This document shows positions 1 to 13,900 of a stretch of DNA of 64,000 nucleotides, piece after piece. Source of the stretch: Akebia trifoliata. Its lineage: Eukaryota; Streptophyta; Magnoliopsida; Ranunculales; Lardizabalaceae. A program made the position numbers and the translations under genes. The stretch spans positions 12,014,967 to 12,078,966 of the forward strand of contig CM030706.1 in assembly GCA_017979445.1 (NCBI GenBank), given 5' to 3'. How positions within the stretch are numbered: the first letter of the stretch is position 1; every line of letters begins with the position of its first letter. The notes beneath the pieces were generated by a model. That model worked only from the letters and a program-made list of their open reading frames with translations, made no database searches and was not told the DNA's origin.

Positions 1-1231
1 TTCGAACATATAAAACAACAAATTAAAACCAAATAAATCATTTCATCAATTTTCACCAAATTCAACAAAATTATGAAAATGCCCCTCATAGGGTTCATAA
101 TCATTTCATGCCAAAAAATTCGTAAATGACACAAACCAATAATCTCATTGAATTCCTTATGAAAAATCGATTTCAAAACATCTGGGAACATCGAAAATCG
201 ACTTGAAACGCAAAAGTTCTCTTCGGGGGGCAAAATAGTAATTTTTTAATTTTTAAAAAATTTTAATTTCGAAATTAATAAATAAAATATTAATTGACGT
301 AAAGTAAAACCTTAATAAAATTAATTTAAAAATCTAAACCAAGTCAATCTCATAAGACTTAAGTCAAAACCTTAATTAAAACCTAATCTAAAGAAACTAA
401 GTCAATCTCATAAGACTTAAGTCAAAACCCTAATTAAAACTCTAATCTAAAGGAACCAAGTCAATCTCATAAGACTAAAGTCAAAACTCTAATTAAAATC
501 CTAATCTAAAAGGACCATGTCAATCTCATAACACTAAAGTCAAAATCCTAATTTATCTTATCTAAAAGGAGACTTAGTCAAACCCTAATTCTTCCAAAAA
601 AAAAAACTCTATAAATATAGAGACTCCACAACCTAATTTCGTAGGTCAAAGAAAACCTTAGAAATTAGGTTAAAAAGCCTCCTTAACCTTCCCAAAACCC
701 TGATTTTGAAGCCCTAGCCCCTTTTACTTATCATCTAAATCCTAGTTTTTGTTCATAAACACTTAGAAACTCTCCACAAAACACGCAGAAATCCATCAAA
801 AAATTTAGGAAACACTCAGATCTAAGAAGACACTTCATCTTGGAGATCTAAAGTGGATCCAGTGACAGAAACGAAGCGAAGAATACCTTACGAAGAACCA
901 CTCTACCAGTTCTGAAGGAACGACTTATTGCGATCATATAGGTATATTCTCATTTTATCTTTTTTATTTGTTTTATTTATTTATTTTAGGTTTTTTTTTA
1001 ATGTAATTTTCTTAGGAAATAGTAGAGACCTAGTTTTGTCGGGCAGGGTTAGTGCCTAACACCTTCCAACCTCGTAACGTGATCCCCGGACTTAGTTTCT
1101 TTTTGTAGATTAGTTATTTTTATCCATGTTGAGTCGATGCTCGGTTCCTACACTGTAATAACTAGGTGGCGACTCCCAAACCTCAAAGTCAAAAGCGGAT
1201 CCGCACTTCCCGTGGATCGATGGCGCTTTCA
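1..1231 (+). mobile_element. 3' part of a long LTR (Ty3/gypsy-like), truncated by window start
   Basis: The segment is related along most of its length to the solo LTR at 49122-50675. Both share the AT-rich opening, the block reading TGCCTAACACCTTCC or close to it, the block GGTGGCGACTCC, and a terminal GGCGCTTTCA or GGCGTTTTCA. The end at 1231 is set by that terminal CA. The 5' end lies outside the window. No internal coding domain follows, so this is probably a solo LTR or the right end of a decayed element. The gypsy assignment rests on LTR style only; the lineage is open. Confidence 0.6.
341..575 (+). repeat. 58-59 bp tandem repeat, about 4 copies, inside the LTR
   Basis: Copies begin at 341, 399, 458 and 517, each with AAGTCAATCTCATAAGACT or a close variant, followed by a TCAAAACC-TAATTAAAA block. 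The period is 58-59 bp and copies differ at a few positions. The related LTR at 49122-50675 lacks a clear version of this array, so it probably expanded in this family or copy. Confidence 0.8.
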
Positions 1232-4200
1232 ATAAGACTTAGGGTAAAACTTTCAGATTTTTTTGTTAACTTTTGATGAAATCTAACTTCACCAATATAT
1301 TTAAAATGACTGAAAAATATATTTTATCTTGTAAGCATGCTCAAATACTAGTTCGAAAAAGTTGCAAAATCCTTTATTTTCAGGTTGGACAGAGCTAAAA
1401 TAAATAAATTTTTGTTAGAGCAAGAATTAGTAAAATCTGATTATATCATTAGATCCACAATGAAAAATTATAGAAAATGGAATATTCACTTATCAGTTTC
1501 GGAGTCCAAAAAGTCAAATTATCGTAACAAATGAAACAAACTTGAAATTACCACGCGCATCCTAATATTTTTATATATGAAAATTTTTATAAATTTTGTT
1601 ACTATTCATTATCTCCCAAATCCGTCAACAATAGTAGCTGCATTTGTTTTAAATGTTGGTTTCTACCAACTTTAATTTCAATTTACGTCGCAAACAGAGA
1701 CTTCATAAACACTTGACAAAGAAAGGAAAAACGTTCACGATGTTGAATTTTACAAACCCCGTCCATTTCTTTTTCTTTTTATCTTCACTTTCTCCGTATT
1801 TCATCAAAAATCAACCGCACGATATACAAGAATTTCTACCTTTCAACCTAGGATTTCATTGACTTAGAACACAAACCGTCCTCTACCGTAAAAGGAAAAA
1901 AAAATACGTCGTCGTCGAGATCTTTGAAATCACCGGGTCCGTTTAAAAAATCAGTGATCTCCATGCCAGATCTACCTCGATTTTTTGCACTGATCTCTTC
2001 TATTTTCGTGCACGTTCTTCAATTCTAATGCATAAAGAGTTATAAGGGTTTATGATTCTTATTGATAATCATAGATTTCGAAAATGCATTTATGATTTTA
2101 TGAATATTTCGATTTTATTTCAAAACATACAATTTTCTTCATTTATTTCAAATTCATGCGAAATATATGTATTTGATGTATTTAATTATATTTTATAACA
2201 AATTATATGTGGATAGAACATTTCACCGGATTATTTTTGCTAGTTTGGTCCTATACTACTATTTAGACCCCATTTTGATCCAATTTTTGTAATTTTTCAA
2301 TTTAAATGAAAAATATGAATTTTAAAGTTTGAAAAAGAATTTAATATTCAATGAATTTATATTGAGTTGATAAATATCAAAAAAAGAATTTAATGTTCGA
2401 AAAATCGAAAAAAGTCAAATAAAAAAAAAATGAAAAATGGATGAAACGGTAAAATGTCAAAATCACAATCGAAGGGTGTTGTCTGCATTTTACAGTATTG
2501 TATCATATGTAGGTTGATGAACAAATATCCAGGGATAATTTACTTTCAGTTGTATGTTTATTTACGATTATGTTAGCGCACTGTTATTTATTTTAAGCTG
2601 AGTGACTATAATTTCATAGTAGGAAACTGGATATCCATTCTCAATTCTGTAATGTTAATTTCTTATTTATTTTGAAAGAAAAATTATATATGTATACGTA
2701 GCTATTTTGTGAATTGTTAAAGATCTTGAGAATACTTGAAGGGATAATCCGTCATATCATCTGAAGTGATATACTATCCTAAGGTGTACTGTAGGGACAA
2801 TCGAACTCATACGTGGTATGGGATGCATATGAGAATGGAATAACAACTGAAATCCGGGTTTATTCATTTCTATATTTTTTAGTTAACTTATAATGTAAAT
2901 GTGATCATACATGAGTGGGGATGTATAATATGAATCATATGCACGCCTGATAGGCATAGATGAAGATAGTTAATAAGTGATTACTAACAATCTATAGTAA
3001 TCAAATGTCCTAATACGTCGAAAAGAGACAAATTACTTACGGCCACGTTAAACGACCAACCTGAGTCAGATAAATGGTCATGCAAGTGTGGTAATGCATC
3101 GACCAGCTACAAAATTAGGAACTAATACATTATTATTGGAATATCATGTCCCGATTGGAAACAATCCAGTAGTAAAATTCCAACTCTCTAATTCCACTAC
3201 TTGTCTTATGCTGAATTATAAAATGAAAAACTTGTTTACTGTTTCAATTTTATCAATTAAATTTATATAAAAAAATGTTATAGTGAGTACTGTTGATTGA
3301 TGTAATATGAATTTTTAATTGTTTAGTTGCTCATCCCTGGTTATCTGTGACAGTTAATCGTAGGTTATTCTATAAAACTTTGCATACATTGAAATGATTT
3401 AGAATGCTTACTTGTTCATGCTAAGAGAGGTTATTGGTAGGATTTGTTTGTTTACCTACTGAGTAACCATTGTTACTCATCATTTCCTTTTCATTTTTCT
3501 AGTTTTAGAGCATAAAGTTGATAAAGCGGGCGTTGAACCGGCGAATGGGTCAGATAGACGACTAGATTCTGTTATCTGGTAAGTACTGAGGTTATACCCC
3601 TAGCGGCATCAGTTCGTTGAGGTTGTAAATAGATTTTGGGTTGAGTGTTAGGACTTTCGTTAAAGAGATGAGTTTCAACAGAATCCTCTATGTTATTTAT
3701 TTCTTCCACACTTTGATTTATCTTATGTCGTTAATATATATATATATATATTATGTATATTGTTTATGAGGTGAAGCAGATACTTGAGTGCCTTGGAATG
3801 TTAACATAAATAAAGGAGACCATACCGAAATTTTGAGACACCACTTAGTGTATCAAGATCTAACATGGGATTTTGTGTTAGTGTTTTTGTGGGCGCCATA
3901 GTAAGTGTGTTAGTCTTCTGGGAATGTTTCTTAGTCTATTTGGTCTAAATTAGGTTTTGTCTTGTAATTGATAAAATGGGAGATTGTTAATTCCATATTT
4001 TGTCAATCCTGAGACTTAAGTTGTGTGTTAGACTGATTTATATTTAAAGACTCCAGTAAAGTCGCTCAACCTCAAGCAATCAACAAAATGCTCATAATGT
4101 GTGTGCATAAAACCTAAAAAGTAATAAGACCGCCTAGACCATTCTAAAACACTTACATGATTGTTTGGTCAACTCATATTAGTAAGAAAATTTTATTTCT

Positions 4201-5499
4201 CGACCTGTTCTTTCATTGAAACTTCAAAGAATAAAAAATGACTTATCGAGAGTCAAAATTGCCAAAAGGGGTATTTTGATAATTTTACCACCTTTGGGGC
4301 CATCTCTCGTACCTTGATAAGTGTTTGAGAATCTTATATTAGGAAGATCTTTAAAATCCTCGAACTATTTGATCATCGAACCTCTTGAGAACTTAAAATG
4401 ATCAAAAAAGATATTTTGGTAATTTACCTGATGCCACCGTGTAAAATGACCAGGGCCCCTAGCAGTAACCTTCATATTAGGGCCGTCAGGTGAATCACTC
4501 CAATGATCCAAAAATTCTAAAATATAATCGTTGGAACCACCAACGCCCCTAGGAATTACCTGGCGCCACCAGTGGGTAATTTTTATTTTCCAAATGTTTT
4601 TAAAACTCATCTCTTGAGTTCATTTGTGGGTTTGATCAAGTCCTAAAGACGTTTAACTCTCCCCTATCCACACTTAGAGAGCCTTCTCGACTTTTACGAG
4701 AGTCTAACTTAAGTAAATCTTTTCAATCTTCTTAGACTTCTCATTTAATCCCATTTCAACCATCAACCTCACTTTACATACACATTGATACATTCATGGA
4801 GCAAGGAGCAAAGGGAGAAAATGGAATAAGTGATCATAATGAGCCAAACTCGAAAGTTTGATTGGAAGATCCAACCATCGAGACACACTTGTGAGCTTAA
4901 GGACTCAAAATCGTTGTTGACAGACATTAAGAGTTGAGTAAGTCCTTATTGTTTTGATTTTTCATTTTCAAATCTATGTATGAGGTAACTTGGTTTAACC
5001 CATAAAAAATCAAGCTCTTATTAGAGTATAAAACTCTTAACAAGAGAAGTGGTTCGTGAATTTCCGATGAACAAAATTCATAATTTTGAGAGGATGGGTT
5101 TCTCTAGATATTAAGGTTTTAGAATTTAGCCTATATATAAAAATTCTATGTAAAAGGTTTGAGGTGAACCATAAATCTCTTTAATAGTGAACACCAAGTT
5201 CTTAGGTAGGAACCTCGAGAATGGATGAAGACATGTTAACGAACCACTTTAAAATGTATGTCTCATGTTTGTGGAAATACCTCTGTTATATGTTTATAAT
5301 CATGTGATTTGCTTATATGTAATAGTAGATGGATGTTAGCACAAATAATAAAATTTTCTTTTTTATTTTACTATGACATTACTACCGTATAAGGAATCGA
5401 TGGATGAAACAATCATGTCGGACTTCACTATTTTCTAATGCTTCATATGTCAGAGAAATACTTAATTCAGACAACTTAGTGCCTTTTTACGATAATTTT
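1232..5499. other. AT-rich intergenic DNA, no gene recognised
   Basis: No ORF here resembles a known protein. The longest, 4365-4610 on the minus strand (81 codons), has no recognisable domain. The style is that of old repeat DNA: LTR-like AT-rich tracts, and a short AT dinucleotide run near 3738-3751. Ends or direct repeats that would define an element were not found. Confidence 0.5.
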
Positions 5500-6640
5500 C
5501 ATATGAACAAGTATGTCTATAATAGATTATGTTATTTTTTGAAAGATGGAGGATTGCTTTAAGATAGTAAAACAGTGAGAGTTGAAAAACAAATTGTAAT
5601 TTTCTATTATATGCAATTAGACATAATGTTAGGAATGTAAATAATTAGGATAGATTCCAACATTGTGGTAAAACGATAAGCCGATATTGCAAGTATTATA
5701 TAGTTTTGCCTATGATAGTAAAAGCACCTGACTTAAGCGTCACAACATAAAAAATATTAGCAAATCGACGATATTTTCCATGATTTAAGATAATTAATTA
5801 TTTAATATTTGAATTAATATAATTAATAATATAATAATTGTTTAATATTTACTTTTAAATGAAATAGGATTGCGTGAGTGCAATTGACGACTCATATACC
5901 TGCAGTTATATTATTTGACAAACAAATACTATTTCGATCAGGAAGAAAAATCAAATGTATACATAATGTCTTGGTTATTTGTTCATTTGACATGCAATTC
6001 ACTTTTATTTTAGCTGTGTGGGAAGATTCAATGCATGATTGATGAGTCTTTCAATCTGCGCTTATCGATTTGAATTTGAATTTTCTCCATCCTCCTGCTG
6101 GTAATGAATATTTTCTTATTTTTGATATGTTTTATACCCATTAAGGTAATTTAAATTTACTGAAAAAATATCTTAATTATTTTAGGAAAATATTCCATGG
6201 TTGATACGGGTTACCAAAACATACAAGGATATCTTACATCATATCGTAATACACAGTATCACATACACGATTTTTATAGAGAAAATGAGCCAAGAATTAA
6301 GGAGGAGTAATTCAATTATTATCACTCTTTGTATATAAACGTTATTGAGCGTTGCTTTAACGTACTGAAGAAACGATTCCCGATTTTGAAATGGATGGCT
6401 TCATACTCTTTTATGACTCAAACACGTATTGAATGTGTGCATGACCTCGCATAATTTCATCTGACAATAATCAGCTACTGATAATTGATTTACATAATAT
6501 GAAGATGAAAATATTGACTATGATAGAGGAGACGCGTCTAATATGACACCAAATAAAATTACTAATAAATTAATTATTGATATAAATATTGTACGAGATG
6601 AGATTACTCAACAAATTTATAATGCTATATATACAAGATG
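5500..6640 (+). pseudogene. PIF/Harbinger transposase pseudogene (HARBI1-like DDE nuclease)
   Basis: Conceptual translation across several frames gives the plant HARBI1-type order. First comes a helix-turn-helix region at about 5503-5715 (CYFLKDGGLL, KTVRVEKQIVIF). Then a degraded first catalytic block, NCVSAIDDSYT, at about 5867-5900, where the family has (D/N)CIGAIDGTH. A middle block follows at about 6187-6270 (GKYSMVDTGYQN, matching YLVDAGYPN, then GYLTSYRNTQYH). The last block at about 6340-6425 is INVIERCFNVLKKRFPILK, a clear match to the C-terminal ERAFGVLKKRFPIL motif. Stops and frame changes occur throughout, and the family's usual reading frame is not intact. The element would once have encoded the DDE nuclease that pairs with a Myb-like partner; no partner ORF is visible. 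Ends were not found. Confidence 0.75.
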
Positions 6641-6874
6641 ATGTAAAATTTTATTTAATTATTTATTTAATAGACATTAAGTATGATAGTATATAAAAAA
6701 TAAAACGAAATTTTATTTTTTAATATTAAATTTTAAGCTATATTTATTATTAATATATTATTATTTATATTAGATAAATAATTTTTTGTAATATTATTTT
6801 TAATTTCACCCAATAAATTTTAAATTGCAGGTTATTAAACCGTTTAACACTTTGACAGTATCATTAAAGAGCAT

Positions 6875-7258
6875 ATTAATAAAGGGGGGCGTTCAATGGC
6901 CAACTTTTTGGCAAAACATTTTTCAAAACATGAGTTAGAGGTTTTGGAATGGGCTGATTTTTGGTGAGGATGATCTCTATGGTGAGGAGATCATCATCAC
7001 CAAAAATCAGCCCATTCCAAAACTTCTAACCCTATCAAAAATAGTTTACAAAAAATGGACGGTCCACGATTTTTCAGCTGGTAAACATGGGTTAGAAGTT
7101 TTGGAATGAGCTGATTTTTGGTGAGGATGATCTACTCACCATAGAGATTATCCTCACCAAAAATCAGCCCATTCCAAAACCTCTAACCCATGTTTTGAAA
7201 AATATTTTGTCAAAAAGTTTGTTAAAAAGTTTGCCCTTGTACGCTACCCATTAATAAA
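6875..7258. mobile_element. Mutator-like MITE with perfect 9-bp TSD
   Basis: The element body is 6884-7249 (366 bp). The 9-bp direct repeat ATTAATAAA flanks it at 6875-6883 and 7250-7258, the size typical of Mutator-like elements. The left end GGGGGGCGTTCAATGG pairs with the inverted right end GGGTAGCGTACAAGGG, and similarity continues inward for over 100 bp. Inside, a block containing AAAATCAGCCCATTCC occurs four times, two in each orientation, so each half is itself an inverted repeat. It sits about 150 bp upstream of the likely AAPT promoter. A relative lies in AAPT intron 14. Confidence 0.85.
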
Positions 7259-7389
7259 TAGTATACTCAATTCAACCAGTTGCTTCAACTAGAGGAGTAA
7301 TATTTTTATTTCAACTTTATCAATTTAGATCAACAACTTGAGGAATAATATCTTTATTTCAACTTTATCAATTTAGATCAACATCAACA

Positions 7390-7905
7390 ACTTTAAATAC
7401 AGCTTTTTCAAACAGAGGAGAAGACGAACTCAAATTTAAACTGACCGACACCGTATTTCCGTTTGACTCGTCCTCGGCCGAGTCTTGAAACCATTGGTTT
7501 ACGTTCCGCCCTTCTCTCTTCGCCAAGGGAGTCTCTGCTTTCTCTCTCGAGTCTCCACTGCTTTCTCCATTAAAGCTTACACTACATCTCGCATGAGAAG
7601 TCCGGAAGTCTATTAACAGAAAGTGTTGAAGACGATCATATCTCGCTGTCTTCTTGGTATCTACTATTTGATTTACGATTTGTCTGGTCTGTTTTTAGGG
7701 TTTTAATTTCTAAATTTTAAGTCACTGTTCCAATCCTTAGGTCTATTTCATGGTTTTATTGAGAAATTATTAATTTTGGAAGGAATTTTGTTTTTGTTGG
7801 TTAAAATTGATGCTGAAAAATGAATCTTTTGATTGTAATTTAACTGTAAGTTTTATTGGAATTAAGTTTGATAGATCGTGAAGAGAAGCCAAAATTATTT
7901 GCAAG
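7390..7905 (+). promoter_or_regulatory. likely AAPT core promoter and 5' UTR
   Basis: A TATA-like TTTAAATA at about 7393 is followed by a GC- and CT-richer leader, including a CTCTCTCTC tract near 7540, which fits a plant 5' UTR. The start codon at 7906 directly follows TTTGCAAG, a possible splice acceptor. A donor-like GGTATCT lies near 7655, so a 5'-UTR intron of about 250 bp is plausible. No transcript evidence is available. Confidence 0.4.
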
Positions 7906-10900
7906 ATGGGTTATGTTGGACCTCACGGGGTTGCTGCCCTACATAAATACAAGTACAGCGGCGTCGACAACTCCTACCTTGCAAAATATGTCTTACAGCC
8001 CTTTTGGAGACTCTGTGTTAATCTCTTCCCTCTATGGATGCCGTAAGTGCTTTATTTGTTCATAGCTTTTCTACTATTCGTTTAGTATTGGTGATTTGGT
8101 ATGTTAGGTTAACTGTTTATCATATAATCCATAAGAGAATCATTGAGTCAAATTCAAATTTAACAACTTTAAAAGAAACATTATCAACTTATTTGTAAAT
8201 CTTATAGGTCTGGCATCACTATTTTTGCACCGTTTTTTTTTTAAATATATATTAAAAGTGCTTCATAGGATATATTTTTTGGTATTAGAATTATTATCTA
8301 AACAGGACCTAAATCTCACCTCCTTCTCTGTATGGAAGATAATGAATTGGGAAAATGCAATCATGTGAGAAACATTATGATCTATATACTACTTCAAATA
8401 CAAATCTAGTATGGTCATAAGACATAGCATTAGTTTAGTTGTGAAAGATGTAAGCCTCCCGATTGCATTCCTTTTTCTTATTGATTTCTAACTTAGGCAT
8501 CAAAGGCTTTTTTGGCTAGAACAATTACATACACCTCACAATCAATCTTTGGCCATTACAATAGGAATGCACATATTTTTTTGATCTCTCTTAGTGAGAT
8601 CCTACTACGGATTTTGGTGGAACCTTTCTTAGAGTAGTCGCAACTATTGCCCCTAGAGTAGGAGAAGCTTGACTGGGATTATTGTGCGTACCATAGAGTG
8701 CGTGCTCATCACACAAACTAGTGTCAGGCATTGAGGAATCTTCTCCAGAAGTCAATGGAGGGGGGGGGGGGGGTTCTTGCAGTAGTTTGTAGGAGAGGTT
8801 GAGGAGCGACCTAGAAGAGAAGAGCTCTACTAGAATATACTCCTTCCTTTTTCTAGATAGTGAGAGTCAACATAGGGAAGGGTGACTCATTTTGACGAGC
8901 TACAGTTGAGTAAAGATCTCGACTTGTGTGATTTATTGGCCAATTCACTTTTCTTGATGGTGGACTTCTTGGACATCTCAACCAGACTAGACTCTCTAAA
9001 GGGCTGTTTCGGTATCTTTCTTCAACATTTCTATTTCTAGCTCTAAAGAGTGTTTTTCTTTACAAGCATTTTCCAGGTTTGATTTCTACCTTTCTCATTC
9101 TTCTTCTTCACTACCATGCTTTGTTGATAGTTTCAAACGCTTTAGAAAAAGTTGCTCGAAGTTTGAATGCAACTCCAAGTCATCTTCTCATTCTTCATCA
9201 TCAGAAGAGAAGGCTTCATTTTGAGAAATCTCACCAACAAATTTCTTTTCTTTTTCTACTCCATCCTCTTCAGGGATAGAGACTATGGTGGATGCCATTA
9301 AGATCCTAATGGAGCTAAGGTCTTTAGTATCTAAAGAGACCTCCTCATCACCTTCAGACTCATCTGAGTCATCCCAAGTGATCTTTATTGCCATTGTTTT
9401 TCCCTTGAACTTAGGTTCTTGTGGTCCTTTTCATCTAGGTTTCAAGGGACATTTGGAGGAATAATGGCCAGTAGTTGTAGCATTCAGTGTCATCCTATGA
9501 CTATTTGGATTTACCTCCAACTTGGCTTTTGTCATTAGGATTACTCTTTTTTCTGAAGCTATGAGATCCTTTCTTGCTAATTTATTTATTTATTTATTTT
9601 AAATTTTACGGCCGTTAGAGCCATGTCCTCATCATCGGGATCACTCTCATGATACAAATGAATGTTGGGAGGACGGCTTAGAAGAAAAGGTCTTTAAGAC
9701 TATTGTCTTCCCTTTAGAAAGGGGACCTTCAAGATGGAGCTTAAATGTTGTGAGCGATCCAATGAGTACTTCAACATTTATGGTTTCAACATTTCGATAT
9801 TCTTCACTTGAGGTTACTTTTGAAGTAAATCTCTCTGGAAGGGATATAAGGATTTTAGCACATATCATACCTTCTAGAACAAGCTCTCCTAGATGGTACA
9901 TGCAATTACAAATTTCATTAAGTTTGGAGTAAAGTTCTTGAACATTTTCATTTTCTTCCATCCTAATGTTCTCAAAACGAGTTCTAAGTAGTTGAAGTTT
10001 TAATTTTTTGACACCATTGGTTCCTTCATGTGCGGTTTCTAGGATAAGCTGAGCTTGTTTATTCGACCGACAAGTGCAAATACATTTGAATTTGTCTTGT
10101 GATATGGCACCGTGTATAACATTAAGAGCTTTCATATTATTGCAACTTTCGGTCTTTTCAAAGTCGTTCCAACGGGTTTTCGGTTTGGGGACCATTATGG
10201 TGACACCATTCTTTTCTATGGTGTCCATGGGTGGCTACCATCCTTCCTCTACGATGTTCCAAACATCTTGATTCAATGCCTTTATATAGAAAACCCTGGC
10301 TGTTTTGGGTGCAACTTTGTCCGGGAACAAAATCTACAAGTTTGGTTCAGCCGAAGTGTTATCTAGGGAGTGTGGGAAAGGTTTGGTGGTCCCTTTACCT
10401 TATTAGGTAGTGTTATCAAGGCGTGCACCTCAGGGTGGTTCAAGGCGAGGCGCAGCAGCCACGTCTTAGTATAGGTTAAGGTAGGACAGGTTTTTCAAGG
10501 CGGAGGGAGGCGCATGCCTGAGTTGCACCTCAGGCAAGGTGATGTATGCCTAACTTACATATCAAATAAAATGTGTTGTTTTTTTGTTTGTTAGTCTCTT
10601 TTAATTTGTTGATGTGACCTATTAAGTTACATCATGACGAACCATATACACATATATTTCCTTTCTACTTTTTTTTCCCCACAATTTACTGTATATTGAC
10701 GAGGGTTATGCATTACCCGATGACAATTATTTGTGATGCTTTGAGGCTTTTTCATAGTTGATAGTTTGAATTTTGAAACTTATCTTTTATTTATCATACC
10801 CTTGGAATTAGGATATTGAATGGGATTTTGTGATTGTGTCTTAAACTTTTAAGTTTTAAATTTCAATTTAATTTATGATCCATAGTTTCCTATTTTTATG

Positions 10901-13900
10901 ATATTTTATTCATACTTGATTTTATTGTTAGTATTTTTTACTTGCTTATTTTGGTTTAGCTTAACCTATTTATAGAGATTGAAATGCTAAATACTTGTAT
11001 ATAAATATAAATTTTATATTTGTTATAATTGTAGAATATTTATAAATTTTATAAAGTATCCTAACTTATTGTTACTATTTAATTTTTGATTTATATGGTC
11101 CTTTTAATTTTATTGTACCTTTCTTCACTCAGGCGTGCGCCTTAGGCACTAGGAGGCCTGTGCGCCTTTTGCCCTTAACTACACTATTATTAGGCTAGCA
11201 CACACCCATGGGCATTTGTTGAGGTGTCTGATGTTGAACGTGGATGACGAAAGCTTTACAAGTCTTCCAATATAAACTGATTCGATACTCAACACGGTCT
11301 TGGGATTGACAAAAAGTGGAACTGACAATAAGGATTACCTTCTATCAAATGCTTATTTTGCATGATGATCTCACCTTTTTCTCATCTTCCCCATCTATCT
11401 TGAGCTATCAAACTTTATGGCGCTTCATTTGTTTTTATAAATTTTGATGACACTTCGTTGAACCTCTAATTGAAAAACTTATTGTTTGGTTGCTAATTAT
11501 GGCTCAACTCATTTTCTATATACTATATATGTGTTTTCTTGTTCTCAGGCATTGAGATTTACTTGGTTAGTGATTCTCATATGACCATGCATTTATTTTT
11601 ACATTAGATTGTATATCAAGGATGCTGCAGCAGTTTGGTTTCACCTCTAGATGGTGTGAGTGGATCATATGCATTTATTATTACATTTGAAATTAAGGAG
11701 GCCTTCTCACAAACTAGATTCTGTGTCACATGCTCTTAATAGATTAGTTTAAGGGCAAATCTAGCCGTTGGAGGAACTGTTCATCACTTAAAGTTGCTAA
11801 TCACACTTCACTTTTCTATGTTTGCATATTTGGATGCCGCTCCACATCAGACCAAACATGGTAAGACATTCTGTGGTCATCAGCTCCTCTTATGTTTGAG
11901 AAGTATATGTTTTTATTTATTTATTTTTTATATTTTGTGCTATTGTCCATTTGTTTTCCAGATAACACTTATGGGTTTCATGTTCTTAGTTGTATCAGCA
12001 CTGCTTGGCTATGTAAGTTGGAGTTGCTCTTATTTATTATTATCTAGTTTTCTTTGAATTATATATGATTTTGTACTAATTGTGCTTTGTGCAATATATT
12101 TACTATTTGGTCTTCACATAGTAAATAGAAAGAATGCACTTTTAGTTGGTATTGTCCTTGGCGGGTGATCTATATAGGAAAAATCATACTCTTAAGTACA
12201 GTCTTCATGGGAGTTTAATGTTTAACTTACAAATTAATCTGTGTTTTTTGGCTAAACATCATTAATATTTTCTTTGTTTATAAATTTGGTCTTAAATACT
12301 TTAGATACTGGAATAGTTTTATTCTCATGTCTTGACGTGGACCTTAGACTCTCCTAGTTGATTTATATGTTAGACTTTCCATGTTAAGTCAACTGAGGTA
12401 GAACTTTGTTCCACTTCTGGTCAACGAAGGATGTTTATGACTGAAAAATGTTTTGATTTGTGAGGAAAGTCAAGAAGTTAATGAAATATGCAAATAAAAA
12501 TTATAAAAATAGTTTTAGAGCATATAATTTTAATATAACCATTTTACATTTAGTTTTGCCACCACAAAGATGCAATTTTATCATGTTCAATTGACTCTGA
12601 TTTTTTATTCAATAAAACCAAAGAGCAAAGGGAGGATTAGGGCAGTTACACATTCGGCATATTTCCATGCTACGAGGCTAGTTAGCAAAAAAATTTGGTG
12701 AAGTTTCTACTTGTGAATTGCCTTCTTAGTAAACATGTGCAATTTTGCCATCATCCTAGATTGGCATGGAAATCAATCTCCGAGGAAATCTTATTTGAAG
12801 ATTGTTGTTTATTTATTTATTTATTTTTTATGAGAAATACTGCCAACAAACCACATTGGCTAAAGGGAAAATCTGCATGTTAACTTATCCTCACTTTATC
12901 TTGATCATTGTTTGGTCAATGTGTTAAAAATCTAATATGGTTCTTTGGGGAGTTACATTTCCTATGCTTGCTTTCTCTTCATCAGAATGATTTTCAAAGT
13001 GTTTGGTATTAGGTGACCAAACAATTCTTGACTTCCTTTCATATTTTTTTTTCCATTTCAGATATACTCTCCTCGTTTGGACACAGTTCCTCCAAGATGG
13101 GTACATTTTGCACATGGATTACTTCTCTTCTTATATCAGGTATGCGTTAGGTTTTTTAAGTTTTTATTTTTAAATACAAAGGCTTTCTTAAGTTTTCCTG
13201 TGAGCGGTGCAATCATGAATTTCTCTTATGCTTTTGTAGTGTTTAATTTCAAACATTTGGCCTGCAGTTTCCTGCATGTTTGAGCTTGAGAAGGTTCCAC
13301 AGACAAATTTTGTTCATTATAATTGTTTAGATAATATTACAACCCTTGCGTTGATTTTACATGATATTTTGTAATTTTCACATCTTTCCGTATCTGTTAA
13401 TCTTTTATACCGATTCAAGATGAACAAACCTCATCCAACATTTTGGGAATAGTGTAAGAGGCCTCATTCCAGATGATCGACCTTGACCTATGTCACACTC
13501 TGATTGTGAAATCTTTTGTTAACTATATAATTCTAGCATTTATTATTTAATGATTTTCGTTAAATACTATATTTTTGCATTCTTATTTCTTATTATCTTT
13601 TCTTATATAAATCAAGGGGACACACATATCGAAAAAAGGAAATCAAGAGAAATTACCTTTTCTTTTTGTTAGATATTTTTTTTAATATATGAAATCTTTA
13701 ACGGTTTTACAACATACATGACAGACTTTTGATGCTGTTGATGGGAAGCAAGCAAGACGTACAAATTCCTCCAGTCCATTAGGGGAGCTTTTTGATCATG
13801 GTGATTTTCCTTTCTCTTACATTTTATTTTTATCTATTATAAAAAGTTTGAGAAACATTTTCCTTACTTAGTAAGATTTTAAGCCTTACTAAGGGTCGTT

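Noticed and set aside
341..575. CRISPR-like array
   Set aside because: Regular 58-59 bp units, but no constant repeat with unique spacers: the whole unit is repeated, in a plant LTR.
4365..4610. 81-codon minus-strand ORF
   Set aside because: No domain, no homologue recognised, and composition like its surroundings. ORFs of this length arise by chance in this amount of DNA.
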